Assembly (NCBI RefSeq): GCF_004354085.1
Contig: NZ_SMSE01000002.1
Span: 558,001 to 622,000, forward strand
Length of the DNA: 64,000 nucleotides
Origin: Seongchinamella unica
Lineage (GTDB): Bacteria > Pseudomonadota > Gammaproteobacteria > Pseudomonadales > Halieaceae
Direction: 5' to 3'
Under the pieces are notes generated by a model. It searched no databases and was not told where the DNA came from. It saw only the letters and a program-made list of their open reading frames with translations. Below, in pieces: positions 44,331-54,459 of the stretch; within the stretch, counting starts at the first letter, position 1, and each line of letters starts with the position of its first letter. The position numbers and the translations under genes were made by a program.

Positions 44331-45202
44331 TGAGCGTGCTTATCGACAAGAACACCAAGGTTATCTGCCAGGGCTTTACCGGCTCCCAGGGTACATTCCA
44401 TTCGGAGCAGGCGATTGACTACGGCACCCAGATGGTCGGCGGTGTCACCCCGGGCAAGGGCGGCCAGGAACACCTGGGTCTGCCGGTGTTCAACACCGTG
44501 TCCGAAGCTGTTGAGGCAACCGGCGCAGACGCATCGGTCATCTATGTACCGGCGCCGTTCTGTAAGGACTCCATCCTCGAAGCGGCCAACGGCGGCATCA
44601 AGCTGATTGTTTGCATTACCGAGGGCATTCCCACCCTCGACATGCTCGAAGCCAAGGTCAAGTGCGACGAGCTGGGCGTACGTCTGATCGGCCCCAACTG
44701 CCCTGGCGTGATCACCCCGGGAGAGTGCAAGATCGGCATTATGCCGGGTCACATTCACCTGCCCGGCAAGGTGGGCATCGTATCCCGATCCGGCACCCTC
44801 ACCTATGAGGCGGTCAAGCAGACAACGGACGCCGGTTACGGCCAGTCCACCTGCGTCGGCATTGGCGGTGACCCCATTCCCGGTTCAAACTTTATCGACA
44901 TCCTGGAATTGTTCCAGAATGACCCGGCGACTGAAGCAATCGTGATGATTGGCGAGATCGGCGGCACCGCCGAAGAAGAGGCGGCGGCCTACATCAAGGC
45001 CAGCGTCACCAAACCTGTGGTGTCCTATATCGCCGGTGTGACTGCCCCCAAGGGCAAGCGCATGGGCCATGCAGGCGCGATCATTTCAGGCGGCAAGGGG
45101 ACCGCTGACGAAAAGTTCGCTGCCCTCGAAGATGCCGGTGTGAAAACGGTTCGCTCGCTGGCAGAAATCGGCTCTGCCCTCGGGGAAATTACCGGCTGGT
45201 AA
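44330..45202 (+). CDS. sucD: Succinyl-CoA synthetase alpha subunit
   Basis: The CoA-binding subunit that carries the phosphohistidine intermediate. It has the CoA-binding Rossmann start [37 protein letters not shown], and the catalytic His247 in [17 protein letters not shown]. At 290 residues it is normal. It is coupled to sucC by a one-base overlap and closed by a strong terminator, ending the TCA cluster. Confidence 0.98.
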   Translation: MSVLIDKNTKVICQGFTGSQGTFHSEQAIDYGTQMVGGVTPGKGGQEHLGLPVFNTVSEAVEATGADASVIYVPAPFCKDSILEAANGGIKLIVCITEGIPTLDMLEAKVKCDELGVRLIGPNCPGVITPGECKIGIMPGHIHLPGKVGIVSRSGTLTYEAVKQTTDAGYGQSTCVGIGGDPIPGSNFIDILELFQNDPATEAIVMIGEIGGTAEEEAAAYIKASVTKPVVSYIAGVTAPKGKRMGHAGAIISGGKGTADEKFAALEDAGVKTVRSLAEIGSALGEITGW

Positions 45203-45224
45203 TGGTTGTCCCCAGGCAGCGAAA

Positions 45225-45253
45225 AGGCTCGTCGCAAGACGGGCCTTTTTTTT
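45225..45253 (+). terminator. Rho-independent terminator of sucCD
   Basis: A 9-bp stem, AGGCTCGTC with GACGGGCCT (one G-U), has a GCAA tetraloop and is followed by eight T residues (45246-45253). Its A-rich left flank could also help terminate the convergent gene. Confidence 0.88.
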
Positions 45254-45272
45254 ATGCCTGATTTGGCGGCGT

Positions 45273-45806
45273 TCAGCGATCCTCGATGGGAATCATGATG
45301 TGGGCGTAGGGTGTATCTCCCCACATCACGTAAGGGCCACCTTCATGGGGGTCGTTGGTAATACCCTTGAGCATCTCCTTTGGCAGAATCACCATCAGGT
45401 GAGCCCCTTCCTTGATGAAGTCGGGTGCATCCTTACCCATGGGGTGCATCGGGTCAGAATTGCTGACCCCGGCATCGCCCTGCAGCATGTAGGAGATACC
45501 GACCCTCTCAGGGGTGAAATCCGCATTGTTGCCCATGGCCTGCATCATCGCCATCCACACCGCGTCGCTGCACATCGGGGAGCCGTCGTCCGGCAGGGTT
45601 TCCGGCATGCAGGTCCAGCCGTTGCTGCCTTCCGCCAGCACCTCTCCCCGATACATGATGGTGGCATCGGCGCTGACCATGGACGGCGCAGCCGATCGTG
45701 CGAGGGCGATCAACGCTTCCTTGTCAGCCGCCAGTGTATGGCTGGCGGTGAAGGTCAGCGCGAACGCAGCCATTGTGGTTATTATCGTATGCTTGAGGTT
45801 GTTCAT
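45273..45806 (-). CDS. Secreted protein of unknown function (177 aa)
   Basis: I do not recognise a family. A Sec signal peptide is clear ([19 protein letters not shown], cleavage near ALAADKE around residue 27). The mature part is unusually rich in Met, Asp and Pro. It includes a Cys pair in [16 protein letters not shown] that may form a disulfide and a C-terminal [19 protein letters not shown]. The start at 45806 has a strong TGGAGGA Shine-Dalgarno. It is convergent with sucD and divergent from htpG. It is probably periplasmic. Confidence 0.72.
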   Translation of the reverse strand: MNNLKHTIITTMAAFALTFTASHTLAADKEALIALARSAAPSMVSADATIMYRGEVLAEGSNGWTCMPETLPDDGSPMCSDAVWMAMMQAMGNNADFTPERVGISYMLQGDAGVSNSDPMHPMGKDAPDFIKEGAHLMVILPKEMLKGITNDPHEGGPYVMWGDTPYAHIMIPIEDR

Positions 45807-45887
45807 CGTCGATTCCTCCATGGAATTGCCTTCAAAACTGTAGACCACCCAGCCTGATTGCGCGAATTTTCCCCGGCAGGTCAGTCC

Positions 45888-45916
45888 CTTGAAATCGACT
45901 GCACTTGTCCCCATAT
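45888..45916 (+). promoter_or_regulatory. Sigma-32 heat-shock promoter of htpG
   Basis: CTTGAAA (45888-45894), a 14-base spacer and CCCCATAT (45909-45916) match the RpoH consensus (CTTGAAA, then CCCCAT) almost perfectly. The start site near 45923 gives a 50-base leader before htpG. Confidence 0.9.
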
Positions 45917-45972
45917 ACATGTCATTAGCGCAAACCCTTGAAAATCAATTAGTTACAAACTGAGGTTAACCG

Positions 45973-47889
45973 ATGACTGCAGACGTCCAAAAAGAAACAC
46001 TGGGCTTCCAGACCGAGGCGAAGCAACTGCTTCACCTGATGATTCACTCCCTGTACTCCAACCAGGAAATCTTCCTCCGCGAGCTCATCTCCAATGCTTC
46101 TGATGCTATCGACAAGTTGCGTTTTGCATCCCTGTCCGATGAGTCGTTGCTGGAGGGTCAGGGGGACTACCAGATCCGGGTAGACGTGGACAAGGAAGCC
46201 AGGACTATCACCATTGCCGACAACGGTATCGGCATGAACCGGGACGAGATTGTGGAGCACCTCGGTACCATCGCCAAGTCAGGTACCGCCGCTTTTCTGG
46301 AAAACCTGACCGGAGACCAGCAGAAAGACTCCCAGCTGATCGGTCAGTTCGGGGTCGGCTTTTACTCCGCTTTCATTGTGGCCGACCGGGTGGAAGTGCA
46401 CAGCCGCAAGGCCGGGGAAGCGCCGGAAGCGGGCGTGGTCTGGGAATCTCACGGCGAATCGGAGTTTTCCGTTGAGTCGCGTGACAAGGCGACTCGCGGC
46501 ACCAGCATCACGCTGTTCCTGAAAGAGGGCTGTGAGGAATTTGCCGACGACTTCCGGGTCCGTAGCGTGATCAAGAAGTACTCCGACCACATATCGGTTC
46601 CGGTAATGATGGTTAAGCCGTCCATGCCTGCGGCGGAGGACGAGGAAGAGCAGGCCCAGGAAGCGCCCGAATACGAAGCGGTCAACGAGGCCACAGCCCT
46701 GTGGACCCGCAGTCGTACCGAGATATCGGACGACGAGTACAAGGAATTCTACAAGCACGTTTCCCACGATTTTGACGAGCCGCTGACCTGGAGCCACAAT
46801 CGGGTTGAGGGCAAGCTTGATTACACCAGCCTGCTGTACCTGCCCAGGCGAGCGCCTTTCGACATGTGGAATCGCGACATGGCCCGCGGGCTCAAGCTTT
46901 ATGTGCAGCGCACCTTCATCATGGACGACGCAGAGCAGTTCCTGCCCTTATACCTGCGCTTCGTCAAGGGCGTGGTGGATTCCAACGATCTACCCCTCAA
47001 CGTGTCCCGCGAAATACTGCAACAGGACGCCTCTGTCGACTCCATGCGCAGTGCCTTGACCAAGCGGGTGCTGGACATGCTGGGCAAGCTGGCGAAGAAG
47101 GACGGTGACGACTACGCCACCTTCTGGAAGGAGTTCGGCCAGGTCCTCAAGGAAGGCCCGGCCGAGGACTTTGCCAACAAGGAAAAGATTGCCAAGCTGC
47201 TGCGCTTCTCTACCACGCATACCGACAAGGAAGCACAGGACCAGTCGCTGGAGGATTATGTCGCCAGAATGCAGGAAGGGCAGGAAAAGATCTTCTACGT
47301 GGTGGCGGAAAACTTCAACACCGCCAAGAGCAGTCCGCACCTGGAAGTGTTCCGTAAGAAGGGCATCGAGGTTTTGCTGCTGTCTGACCGGGTCGATGAC
47401 TGGTTGATGAATCACCTGCAGGAATTTGACGGCAAGGCTTTCCAGGATGTGGCACGCGGTTCCCTGGACCTGGGCAATGACTCGGAAGAAGACAAGGCCG
47501 AGCAGGAAAAACTGGAGAAGGAGAGTGAAGCGCTGGTAGAGCGCATGGCCAAGGTACTGGAAGACAAGGTGGCGGAGGTGCGGCCAACCGCTCGCCTCAC
47601 CGAGTCTCCCGCCTGCCTGGTTGTCGGTGACTTCGACATGGGAGCGCAGATGAAGCGCATCATGGAGGCCGCCGGCCAGCCGGTGCCGGAATCAAAGCCG
47701 ATACTTGAAATCAATCCGGCACACCCGCTGTTGACCATGCTCGACAAGGAGCAGGACGAGGATCGCTTCGCCGACCTCGCCTCGGTCGTGTTCGACCAGG
47801 CCAACCTGGCGGAGGGCGGGCAGCTGGAAGACCCGGCGGCCTATGTGTCTACGTTGAACAAACTGCTGCTGGCTCTCGGTGGCAGGTAG
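45973..47889 (+). CDS. htpG: Chaperone HtpG (bacterial Hsp90)
   Basis: An ATP-dependent dimeric chaperone that remodels client proteins in heat and oxidative stress. The N-terminal ATPase domain begins [23 protein letters not shown], with [18 protein letters not shown], the ATP-site DNGIGM and the [11 protein letters not shown] lid. The middle domain has the [10 protein letters not shown] motif with the conserved Arg. The C-terminal dimer domain follows, ending in [11 protein letters not shown]. At 638 residues it is normal. A sigma-32 promoter precedes it and a strong terminator follows, so it is a monocistronic heat-shock gene. Confidence 0.98.
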   Translation: MTADVQKETLGFQTEAKQLLHLMIHSLYSNQEIFLRELISNASDAIDKLRFASLSDESLLEGQGDYQIRVDVDKEARTITIADNGIGMNRDEIVEHLGTIAKSGTAAFLENLTGDQQKDSQLIGQFGVGFYSAFIVADRVEVHSRKAGEAPEAGVVWESHGESEFSVESRDKATRGTSITLFLKEGCEEFADDFRVRSVIKKYSDHISVPVMMVKPSMPAAEDEEEQAQEAPEYEAVNEATALWTRSRTEISDDEYKEFYKHVSHDFDEPLTWSHNRVEGKLDYTSLLYLPRRAPFDMWNRDMARGLKLYVQRTFIMDDAEQFLPLYLRFVKGVVDSNDLPLNVSREILQQDASVDSMRSALTKRVLDMLGKLAKKDGDDYATFWKEFGQVLKEGPAEDFANKEKIAKLLRFSTTHTDKEAQDQSLEDYVARMQEGQEKIFYVVAENFNTAKSSPHLEVFRKKGIEVLLLSDRVDDWLMNHLQEFDGKAFQDVARGSLDLGNDSEEDKAEQEKLEKESEALVERMAKVLEDKVAEVRPTARLTESPACLVVGDFDMGAQMKRIMEAAGQPVPESKPILEINPAHPLLTMLDKEQDEDRFADLASVVFDQANLAEGGQLEDPAAYVSTLNKLLLALGGR

Positions 47890-47910
47890 GCGACAACTGG
47901 CGTCACCAGA

Positions 47911-47935
47911 AGCGGGCTTTCGGGCCCGCTTTTTT
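47911..47935 (+). terminator. Rho-independent terminator of htpG
   Basis: A perfect 7-bp stem, AGCGGGC/GCCCGCT, with a TTTCGG loop and six T residues (47930-47935). It starts 21 bases past the htpG stop. Confidence 0.9.
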
Positions 47936-47983
47936 GTTAGACTGGGCGCCGACGCCAGCCCCACAATAATAAAAGGATGAATC

Positions 47984-49000
47984 ATGTCAGATGCATGCGC
48001 CGCCGCAGTGCTCGGCGGTGGCAGTTTCGGCACAGTGATCGGTAATATCATCGCCGGCAATGGTCACCGGGTCAGCCTCTGGTTGCGCAATCCCGAGCGC
48101 GCCGGGGAAATCAACCACAAGCACGAGAACAGCGAGTACCTGCCGGGGTATACCCTGGATAACAATCTGGCGGCAACCTGCATCCTCGCCGAGGCGGTGG
48201 CTGACGTTGAGATCGTATTTGTAGCCGTTCCCAGTAAGTCGTTCCGCGATGTGGTGCGTGACCTTGCCGCGCTGTTACCGGAACAGACTATCGTCATCAG
48301 TCTCACCAAGGGTATCGAGCCCGGCGGTTTTCGTCTTATGAGCGATATTTTGCGCGAGGAATTGCCGCGCAATCCAAGGGGTGTGCTATCAGGCCCCAAC
48401 CTCGCCCGGGAGATTGCCGCCGGCCAGGTGGCGGGGTCGGTGATCGCCAGCGAAACGGCCGCTATTAACACCTTGATTCACGACCTGTTACACAGCGATT
48501 CGTTCCTGGTCTACAGCTCCGCCGACATGTTCGGCGTGGAGTTGGGCGGTGCCCTCAAGAATGTGTACGCGATTCTTGCCGGCATTGGCGCGGCGCTGGA
48601 GTTCGGCGAGAATACGGTAGGTATGCTGCTCACCCGATCACTGGCAGAAATGTCCCGGTTTGCCGTGCATCTCGGGGCCAACCCCATGACCTTCCTGGGC
48701 CTGTCCGGGGTAGGGGACCTGTTTGTCACCTGTTCCTCACCCCTGTCGCGCAATTACCAGGTCGGTGTGGCTCTCGGCAAGGGGCAGCCATTGGATGACA
48801 TACTCGGGGAAATGGACCAGGTCGCCGAAGGTATCAACACGCTGGGCCTGCTTAAGACTGAGGCCGATCGCCGCGGCATTCACATGCCGTTGGTCAATGG
48901 TTTGTACGCTATTCTGTACGAGCAACGCCCGGTAGTGGATGTCTTCGATGATATGATGCACACGGAAGAGCAACAGGATGTCGAGTTTGTTACCCACTGA
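47984..49000 (+). CDS. gpsA: Glycerol-3-phosphate dehydrogenase [NAD(P)+]
   Basis: Reduces dihydroxyacetone phosphate to sn-glycerol 3-phosphate for phospholipid synthesis. The nucleotide motif is GGGSFG at 11-16. Further signatures are FVAVPSKSFRDVV, SLTKGIEPGG, LSGPNLAREIA and the active-site Lys in ELGGALKNVYAILAGI. At 338 residues it is normal. The ATG lies in AAAGGATGAATC with an AAAGGA Shine-Dalgarno. It starts a four-gene run with sixA, a hydrolase and a DUF4892 gene. Confidence 0.96.
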   Translation: MSDACAAAVLGGGSFGTVIGNIIAGNGHRVSLWLRNPERAGEINHKHENSEYLPGYTLDNNLAATCILAEAVADVEIVFVAVPSKSFRDVVRDLAALLPEQTIVISLTKGIEPGGFRLMSDILREELPRNPRGVLSGPNLAREIAAGQVAGSVIASETAAINTLIHDLLHSDSFLVYSSADMFGVELGGALKNVYAILAGIGAALEFGENTVGMLLTRSLAEMSRFAVHLGANPMTFLGLSGVGDLFVTCSSPLSRNYQVGVALGKGQPLDDILGEMDQVAEGINTLGLLKTEADRRGIHMPLVNGLYAILYEQRPVVDVFDDMMHTEEQQDVEFVTH

Positions 49001-49021
49001 AGCGATTCACAGGGTCCGTCA

Positions 49022-49525
49022 ATGATTTTAACTGTATGGCGTCATGGCGAAGCCGGCAGTGCCGCAACTGATCGGCAGCGCGAGCTGACCGACAGGGGGT
49101 GCGACGATATCGGTTATGGCTGCCACCAGTTTCACGAACATTGCGCCGCCAGGTCGCTGGCCGCCCCCGGGCTGATCCTCTACAGCGAATGGCGGCGGAC
49201 GACCGAAACCGCCGAGATCATCGCCAGCGCGTTTACCCACGCCCGGTCCGAGCGCTGTGAGGCGCTGATACCCGGCAGTCGGTTGCAGCAGGTGGACGCC
49301 GCACTGGAACACTGTCTTGCGGATAGCCGCTGCCCCGACCATATTCTGCTGGTGTCTCACCAGCCGCTGGTGTCCCGGTTGGTCGATTACTACCTGGGTG
49401 ACGGGGGGCAGGTTGCTCCTCTCGCTCCCGGTGGACTGGCCACATTGCAGCTGGACGCCCCCGCCTTCGCCTGTGCTTCGCTGCTGTTCAGCGCCCAGCC
49501 GCCGCAGTACGAGATCAGCCGATGA
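49022..49525 (+). CDS. sixA: Phosphohistidine phosphatase SixA
   Basis: A histidine phosphatase that removes phosphate from His in phosphotransfer proteins. The catalytic RHG is at residues 7-9 (VWRHGEAG), with the second Arg in LYSEWRRTTETAEI and the second catalytic His in ILLVSHQPLVSRL. At 167 residues it is typical. It begins 21 bases after gpsA and overlaps the hydrolase by 4 bases (ATGA). Its partner here is unknown. Confidence 0.9.
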   Translation: MILTVWRHGEAGSAATDRQRELTDRGCDDIGYGCHQFHEHCAARSLAAPGLILYSEWRRTTETAEIIASAFTHARSERCEALIPGSRLQQVDAALEHCLADSRCPDHILLVSHQPLVSRLVDYYLGDGGQVAPLAPGGLATLQLDAPAFACASLLFSAQPPQYEISR

Positions 49526-50385
49526 TTCCCGGTGGCGCGGTGGAACACCGGTGGCAGGCGGACGGGCTCGATATTGCGGGCCTGGCCTGGGGCGACCCCG
49601 CTAATCCCCCGGTGCTTGCGCTGCACGGCTGGCTGGACAATGCCTGTAGTTTCGCCATGCTGGCGCCCCTGTTGCGCGACCATTACGTGATTGCGCTGGA
49701 TCTCAGCGGCCACGGCCAGTCCAGCCGGCGCTCCGCCGATGCGACCTACCAGATTTATGATGATCTGCCGCAAATCTACAGTGTGCTCAAGCAGCTGGGG
49801 TGGGACCAGCATGCCGTGATTGGCCATTCCCGCGGAGCCTTGATCTCGGCGCTGTTTGCCTCTGCTTTCCCGGAACAGGTGGAAAAGCTTGTGTTATTGG
49901 ACAGTATTTCCCCGCCGACACTGGAGCCGACGGAGTTTGTCAGCCAGATGCGGCGCTTTGTGCTGGAGAAGCGGCGGTTGACCGACCGGCGCACCCGGGT
50001 GTATGCAAACAGCCAGCTTGCAGTCACCGCCCGCCAGGAGCAGGGGCTTCACAGAGAGGCCGCCGAGCTGATTGCCGGGCGTAACCTGACAGAGGTTGAG
50101 GGTGGTTATACCTGGACCACGGACCCGCGTCTGCGGGGCGCCTCTGCCGTCAAGATGACAGCGGAGCAGGTTGATACCATGCTGCGCAGCCTGGACATGC
50201 CAACCCTGGTGTTGCTGGCTGAAGATGGGCTGGCCAGCACTAACGCCAGCCGCTTTTCCGCCCTGGCAGGGTGCATTCCGGAGGTGGTGATAGAGCGCTA
50301 TCCCGGGGGACACCATTTCCATATGGAGAGCGGGGCGGATAAACTCGGGGCCAGGATAAACCGGTTTTTAACCCGTGGAGATTGA
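49522..50385 (+). CDS. Alpha/beta hydrolase
   Basis: A 287-residue alpha/beta-hydrolase. It has HGWLDNACSF (oxyanion region), ALDLSGHGQSSRR, the nucleophile Ser103 in GHSRGALIS and the catalytic His in YPGGHHFHME near the C-terminus. The LDNA and SGHG features are typical of the group of esterases commonly found beside gpsA and sixA in Pseudomonas. Substrate unknown; a lipid ester would fit the glycerol-phosphate context but is inference. The ATG overlaps the sixA stop (ATGA). Confidence 0.85.
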   Translation: MIPGGAVEHRWQADGLDIAGLAWGDPANPPVLALHGWLDNACSFAMLAPLLRDHYVIALDLSGHGQSSRRSADATYQIYDDLPQIYSVLKQLGWDQHAVIGHSRGALISALFASAFPEQVEKLVLLDSISPPTLEPTEFVSQMRRFVLEKRRLTDRRTRVYANSQLAVTARQEQGLHREAAELIAGRNLTEVEGGYTWTTDPRLRGASAVKMTAEQVDTMLRSLDMPTLVLLAEDGLASTNASRFSALAGCIPEVVIERYPGGHHFHMESGADKLGARINRFLTRGD

Positions 50386-50391
50386 ACGACG

Positions 50392-50928
50392 GTGAGCAGA
50401 GCTGTGACAATATTGCGACGCCTGGCGTGTGTGGGCCTGTGCCTGTCGTGGAGCGTTCACGCAGAGTCCCCCACTGCCATTCTCAGCGCGCTGGATGCCT
50501 ATCCACACGCGGTCCGGATCGATCGGGAAGAGCGCGAGGTTATCGATCACGAAATCGGTCTCGGTGCCCTGGAGAAGGTGCGTGGCAGCTGGCGGTTCAA
50601 GGAGAGCGAGCGACAGACTGGCCAGTTGTTGCGCTATACCTGGCAAATTGTCGATGGGTTCAGCTCGCAGGAAGTATTGCAGGAGGTCGAGGCCAGGCTG
50701 GATGGCGCACAGTTGTTATTTTCCTGCGACGGCCGCAGCTGTGGCCGGGGTGTACAGTGGGCCAACCGGGTATTCGGGCAGCGGATGCTTTACGGCCGCG
50801 ATGAACAACAAAGCTACCGGGTTTTTGACCCCCTCGGCGACGGCAGCTACCGTTTGCTGCTGTTCAGCTCAGCCCGCACGCCCGATCGGCAGTACCTGCA
50901 TGCGGAACTGCTTACCCTGGAGCGCTGA
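50392..50928 (+). CDS. DUF4892 family periplasmic protein
   Basis: The 178-residue protein has a signal peptide (AVTILRRLACVGLCLSW, cleavage near VHAES at about residue 24). The DUF4892 signatures follow: LDAYPHAVRIDREEREVIDHEIGLG, a conserved Cys pair in FSCDGRSCGRG, then QWANRVFGQRMLYGRDEQQSYRVF. In related bacteria this family is sometimes fused to an OmpA domain; that part is absent here. Function unknown. The start is GTG, 6 bases after the hydrolase stop, so it is part of the same transcript. It converges with folE 2 bases away. Confidence 0.82.
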   Translation: MSRAVTILRRLACVGLCLSWSVHAESPTAILSALDAYPHAVRIDREEREVIDHEIGLGALEKVRGSWRFKESERQTGQLLRYTWQIVDGFSSQEVLQEVEARLDGAQLLFSCDGRSCGRGVQWANRVFGQRMLYGRDEQQSYRVFDPLGDGSYRLLLFSSARTPDRQYLHAELLTLER

Positions 50929-50930
50929 GC

Positions 50931-51473
50931 TTACATTTGCAGGATTTGCAGGAACTCGTCACGGGTGACCTGGGAATCACGGAAACTGCCCAGCATGGCA
51001 GAGGTCTTCATCACCGAGTTCTGCTTTTCAACGCCGCGCATCATCATGCACATGTGCCGGGCCTCTATGATGACGCCCACCCCCTCGGCTTCTGTCACAT
51101 CCATAATGGTCTGGGCGATCTCGGTGGTCAGGGACTCCTGTATCTGCAGCCGCCTGGCAAACAGGTCGACAATGCGTGCGACCTTGGACAGACCCAGTAC
51201 CTTGCCGGTGGGAATGTAGGCGACATGGCATTTGCCGATGAAGGGCAGCAGGTGGTGCTCGCAGAGGGAGTAGAGTTCCACATCCTGCACCAGCACCATT
51301 TCGCTGGAATCTGAGGGGAACAGGGCATTGTTAACCACCTCGTCTACCGATTGCTGGTAACCGCGGGTCAGGAATTCAAAGGCCTTGGCGGCTCGTTTCG
51401 GGGTGTCCTGCAGGCCCGGCCTGTCCAGGTCTTCGCCGATGGCCCTGATGATCTCTGCCCAGTGCTGTTCCAA
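50931..51473 (-). CDS. folE: GTP cyclohydrolase I
   Basis: Converts GTP to 7,8-dihydroneopterin triphosphate, the first step of folate synthesis. Zinc and active-site motifs are [29 protein letters not shown] and the Cys in [13 protein letters not shown]. The TTG at 51473 was chosen because GGGAGA lies 6 bases upstream and the resulting start (MEQHWAEI) aligns with the Pseudomonas MSLEQNYTAI. A 68-codon upstream extension is not family-like. The 180-residue length is then typical. It is divergent from prmB. Confidence 0.95.
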   Translation of the reverse strand: MEQHWAEIIRAIGEDLDRPGLQDTPKRAAKAFEFLTRGYQQSVDEVVNNALFPSDSSEMVLVQDVELYSLCEHHLLPFIGKCHVAYIPTGKVLGLSKVARIVDLFARRLQIQESLTTEIAQTIMDVTEAEGVGVIIEARHMCMMMRGVEKQNSVMKTSAMLGSFRDSQVTRDEFLQILQM

Positions 51474-51584
51474 GGTTGTCTCCCAGTGTCTCTTATCCAG
51501 GGCCTGTGCGGCCGCAAGCTGACGGATGTTATCAACCGCTGATGGCCATAGCAAACAGGTAATGGTGGCGGTTAAACTGCGAAT

Positions 51585-52493
51585 ATGGACGAAACGGCAG
51601 CAAAACAGATCACGGTGGGGCAGGCCATCCAGCAATGCTGGGAACAGCTGCACGACAGTGATGTTTTCTACGGCCACGGCACCGATAACCCCTGGGATGA
51701 AGCCGTACAGCTGGTGCTGGCAGTAGCCGACCTGCCGGCAGATTCAGATGACGGCGTACTGCCGCACCCGGTCAGCGTCAGCCAGTACCGGGAATTACAG
51801 CGTTTACTGCGAGGTCGTATCGAGGAGCACATTCCGCTTCCCTACCTGCTGGGGAAGGCCTGGTTTGCGGGGCTTGAATTCGGCTGCGATGAGAGGGCGA
51901 TTATTCCCCGCTCTCCCATCGGCGAGCTGATTCTGCACGACTACCAACCCTGGTACGCTGGACCCGAACCCGCTGGGATACTGGACCTGTGCTGCGGTGG
52001 CGGCTGTATCGGGCTCGCGGCGGCCTATCACAGTGGCGCCCGGGTGGACCTGGTGGACCTGGACCCCCAGGCACTGGCCCTGGCCGCTGAAAACCGTGAG
52101 CGCCTGGGGTTGATGGACCGGGTGGAAATCTACCACTCCGATTTGTTCGACAAGCTGCCCCGCAAGCGTTATGACCTGATCCTGTCCAATCCTCCCTACG
52201 TGGATGCCGGTGACCTCGCCAGCATGCCCGCCGAATACCATCACGAGCCGGCAATGGCCCTGGGTAGCGGGCCGGACGGACTGTCATTGACCCGCCGGAT
52301 ACTCGCCAGTGCCGCAGATTACCTGGCCGACAGCGGCCTGCTGGTGGTTGAGGTGGGCAACAGCTGGGAGGCGCTGGAAGCCGCCTATCCGCGGGTTCCG
52401 TTCACCTGGCTGGATTTTGAACAGGGCGGCCATGGCGTGTTTGCGCTGAGCGCCCGCGAATTGCAGGAATTCAGCGCCAGTCTCCGCGAATAA
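51585..52493 (+). CDS. prmB: Ribosomal protein L3 glutamine methyltransferase PrmB
   Basis: Methylates the side chain of a glutamine in ribosomal protein L3. The N-terminal helical domain ([28 protein letters not shown]) precedes a Rossmann methyltransferase with [16 protein letters not shown] and the catalytic loop LSNPPYVD. The C-terminus has the [12 protein letters not shown] segment. At 302 residues it is typical. Its place 43 bases before aroC matches the well-known prmB-aroC order, which helps separate it from PrmC and HemK. Confidence 0.95.
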   Translation: MDETAAKQITVGQAIQQCWEQLHDSDVFYGHGTDNPWDEAVQLVLAVADLPADSDDGVLPHPVSVSQYRELQRLLRGRIEEHIPLPYLLGKAWFAGLEFGCDERAIIPRSPIGELILHDYQPWYAGPEPAGILDLCCGGGCIGLAAAYHSGARVDLVDLDPQALALAAENRERLGLMDRVEIYHSDLFDKLPRKRYDLILSNPPYVDAGDLASMPAEYHHEPAMALGSGPDGLSLTRRILASAADYLADSGLLVVEVGNSWEALEAAYPRVPFTWLDFEQGGHGVFALSARELQEFSASLRE

Positions 52494-52497
52494 TCGG

Positions 52498-52503
52498 TAT
52501 AAT
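52498..52503 (+). promoter_or_regulatory. -10 box candidate for aroC
   Basis: A perfect TATAAT 4 bases past the prmB stop and 33 bases before the aroC ATG. No convincing -35 lies 16-18 bases upstream, so a secondary promoter is possible but unproven. Confidence 0.35.
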
Positions 52504-52536
52504 TGCCGGCTTTGAATCTGCAGGCACACAAGCGAT

Positions 52537-53640
52537 ATGTCCGGTAACAGCATAGGCAAACTCTTCACCGTCACCAGCTTTGGCGAAAGCCATGGGCCCG
52601 CCCTCGGCTGCATTGTCGACGGTTGTCCACCCGGGCTGGAGCTGAATGCTGCCGACCTGCAGGGTGACCTGGACCGGCGCAAGCCAGGAACGTCCCGTTT
52701 TACCACCCAGCGCCGCGAGGCGGACGAGGTGCGCATCCTCTCCGGTGTGTTTGAGGGCAGGACGACCGGCACTTCCATTGGCATGCTGATCGAGAATACC
52801 GATCAGCGTTCAAAGGATTATTCCAATATTGCCAACACCTTTCGTCCCGCTCACGCCGACTACACCTACAACCAGAAGTACGGCTTTCGTGACTACCGCG
52901 GCGGTGGGCGCGCTTCTGCCCGCGAGACCGCGATGCGGGTGGCGGCCGGGGCCATCGCAAAAAAATACCTGCTCACCCGCTACGGTATAGAGATCCGCGG
53001 CTACCTGGCGCAGTTGGGCCCCATTCGCGCCGAAAAACTCGACTGGGAAGTGGTCGAAACCAACCCCTTTTTCTGCCCGGACCCCGAGGCAATTCCAAGG
53101 ATGGAGGAGTACATGGCGGCCCTTAACAAAGAGGGCGATTCGATTGGTGCGCGTATCAACGTGGTTGCCCGCAATGTCATGCCCGGCCTTGGCGAGCCGG
53201 TATTCGACCGTCTGGACGCCGATATAGCCCACGCCATGATGGGCATTAATGCGGTCAAGGGGGTCGAAGTGGGTGCCGGCTTTGCCAGTGTCGAACAGAA
53301 AGGTACCGAGCACCGGGATCTGCTGACCCCGGAAGGGTTTGTCGGTAACAATGCGGGGGGCATTTTGGGCGGCATTTCCAGCGGTCAGGACATCACCGTC
53401 AGTATTGCCCTGAAGCCCACCTCCAGCATCCGCCAGCCGGGAGCGACCATCTCCACCGGGGGCGAGGCCATGGAGATGGTCACCCATGGCCGCCACGATC
53501 CCTGCGTCGGTATTCGTGCTACACCTATCGCCGAAGCCATGCTGGCGATTGTATTGATGGACCATGTATTGCGCCACCGCGGCCAGAATGCCGATGTGGA
53601 GTGCAGCACGCCGATTATTCCCGCGACCCGGCCGGATTAG
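52537..53640 (+). CDS. aroC: Chorismate synthase
   Basis: Makes chorismate from 5-enolpyruvylshikimate 3-phosphate with reduced FMN. Signature stretches are [19 protein letters not shown], the [19 protein letters not shown] segment, [30 protein letters not shown] and GRHDPCVG near the C-terminus. At 367 residues it is normal. It follows prmB in the same direction and links to the shikimate pathway served by the DAHP synthase at 5.7-6.8 kb. Confidence 0.98.
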   Translation: MSGNSIGKLFTVTSFGESHGPALGCIVDGCPPGLELNAADLQGDLDRRKPGTSRFTTQRREADEVRILSGVFEGRTTGTSIGMLIENTDQRSKDYSNIANTFRPAHADYTYNQKYGFRDYRGGGRASARETAMRVAAGAIAKKYLLTRYGIEIRGYLAQLGPIRAEKLDWEVVETNPFFCPDPEAIPRMEEYMAALNKEGDSIGARINVVARNVMPGLGEPVFDRLDADIAHAMMGINAVKGVEVGAGFASVEQKGTEHRDLLTPEGFVGNNAGGILGGISSGQDITVSIALKPTSSIRQPGATISTGGEAMEMVTHGRHDPCVGIRATPIAEAMLAIVLMDHVLRHRGQNADVECSTPIIPATRPD

Positions 53641-53644
53641 CACT

Positions 53645-53866
53645 TTGGGCAGGGCGGGTCGCAAATACTACCGAACGATATTCCTGGGCGTTGCCGCCAT
53701 GGCGGCGCTGGTGTGGGCGGCGGTTGACCAGTTCGGCATTCCCTGGCGGGACATGCTCCACCTGTTGCTGGTGACAGTGGCGATTATAGCCCTGGTAATC
53801 GCGGCTTCGGCAATTACCGTGGGCCTGTGGTTAGGACTGCGCAGGTTATTGCGCAATAACGACTGA
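53645..53866 (+). CDS. Small two-helix membrane protein (73 aa)
   Basis: I do not recognise this gene. The TTG at 53645 lies 4 bases after the aroC stop and gives 73 residues: a basic N-terminus (GRAGRKYYR), a first hydrophobic helix (TIFLGVAAMAALVWAAV), a short loop, then a long second helix (LLLVTVAIIALVIAASAITVGLWLGL) and a basic tail. This is the positive-inside pattern of a hairpin inner-membrane protein with both ends in the cytoplasm. It is probably translated from the aroC transcript. The Shine-Dalgarno is poor, so the exact start is uncertain. It is convergent with gcvR. Confidence 0.6.
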   Translation: MGRAGRKYYRTIFLGVAAMAALVWAAVDQFGIPWRDMLHLLLVTVAIIALVIAASAITVGLWLGLRRLLRNND

Positions 53867-53869
53867 AGC

Positions 53870-54385
53870 CTAGGCCAGGTCAATATCCAGAGTCATGTTG
53901 TTGGCGATTTCGTCCAGAGAATCCTGCAGGTCGTCCAGGTCGGTGTTGGCGGGGATGTGGGCATCGATCCTGGCCCGGAACAACAGTTCTCCGCTCATTG
54001 CCGCGCTCTCAACCTGGCTGTCCATTTCCACCACATTGATCTGCCGCTCGGCCAGGGCACGGGAAATCTCCCTGACGATGCCCAGCCGGTCCGGGCCCAG
54101 TACGGTGAGGGTGATGGCCTTGCCCTCGTAATCCAGCGATGTCTCGCTGGTGGGGGTTACCCTGACACTGAGCCCGGTCGCTGAAAGTGCCTTCAGTTCC
54201 GATTCCAGCGCTTCACCGCTTTCAGCGGGCAATGAAACCAGGATCAGTCCGGCGAATTTCCCCCCCAGTTGGGAAAGACGGCTCTCGTGCCAGTTGCCAC
54301 GATTGTGTTCGATAACACTGGACAACTGTTCCACAAGGCCGGGACGGTCATCCCCGATAAACGTAATGATGTAGGATGTATCCAC
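53870..54385 (-). CDS. GcvR-like ACT-domain regulator
   Basis: The 171-residue protein has two ACT domains. The first begins YIITFIGDDRPGLVEQLSSVIEHNRGNWHESR (about 4-75), and the second begins LTVLGPDRLGIVREISRALAERQINV (about 92-165). This is the layout of the glycine cleavage repressor GcvR, which acts by binding GcvA rather than DNA. No gcv genes are visible here, so its target in this organism is not shown. The ATG at 54385 fits the family. It is divergent from the yheU operon. Confidence 0.85.
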   Translation of the reverse strand: MDTSYIITFIGDDRPGLVEQLSSVIEHNRGNWHESRLSQLGGKFAGLILVSLPAESGEALESELKALSATGLSVRVTPTSETSLDYEGKAITLTVLGPDRLGIVREISRALAERQINVVEMDSQVESAAMSGELLFRARIDAHIPANTDLDDLQDSLDEIANNMTLDIDLA

Positions 54386-54459
54386 CAGTTTGACTCCACA
54401 TTCCAGGGTGCAGACCGTATATTAACCCGCAAATGAGGCTGGCAGAAGGAGCCTGGCAA

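Noticed and set aside
51474-51677. N-terminal extension of folE
   Set aside because: Not family-like; a TTG with GGGAGA at proper spacing gives the usual length.
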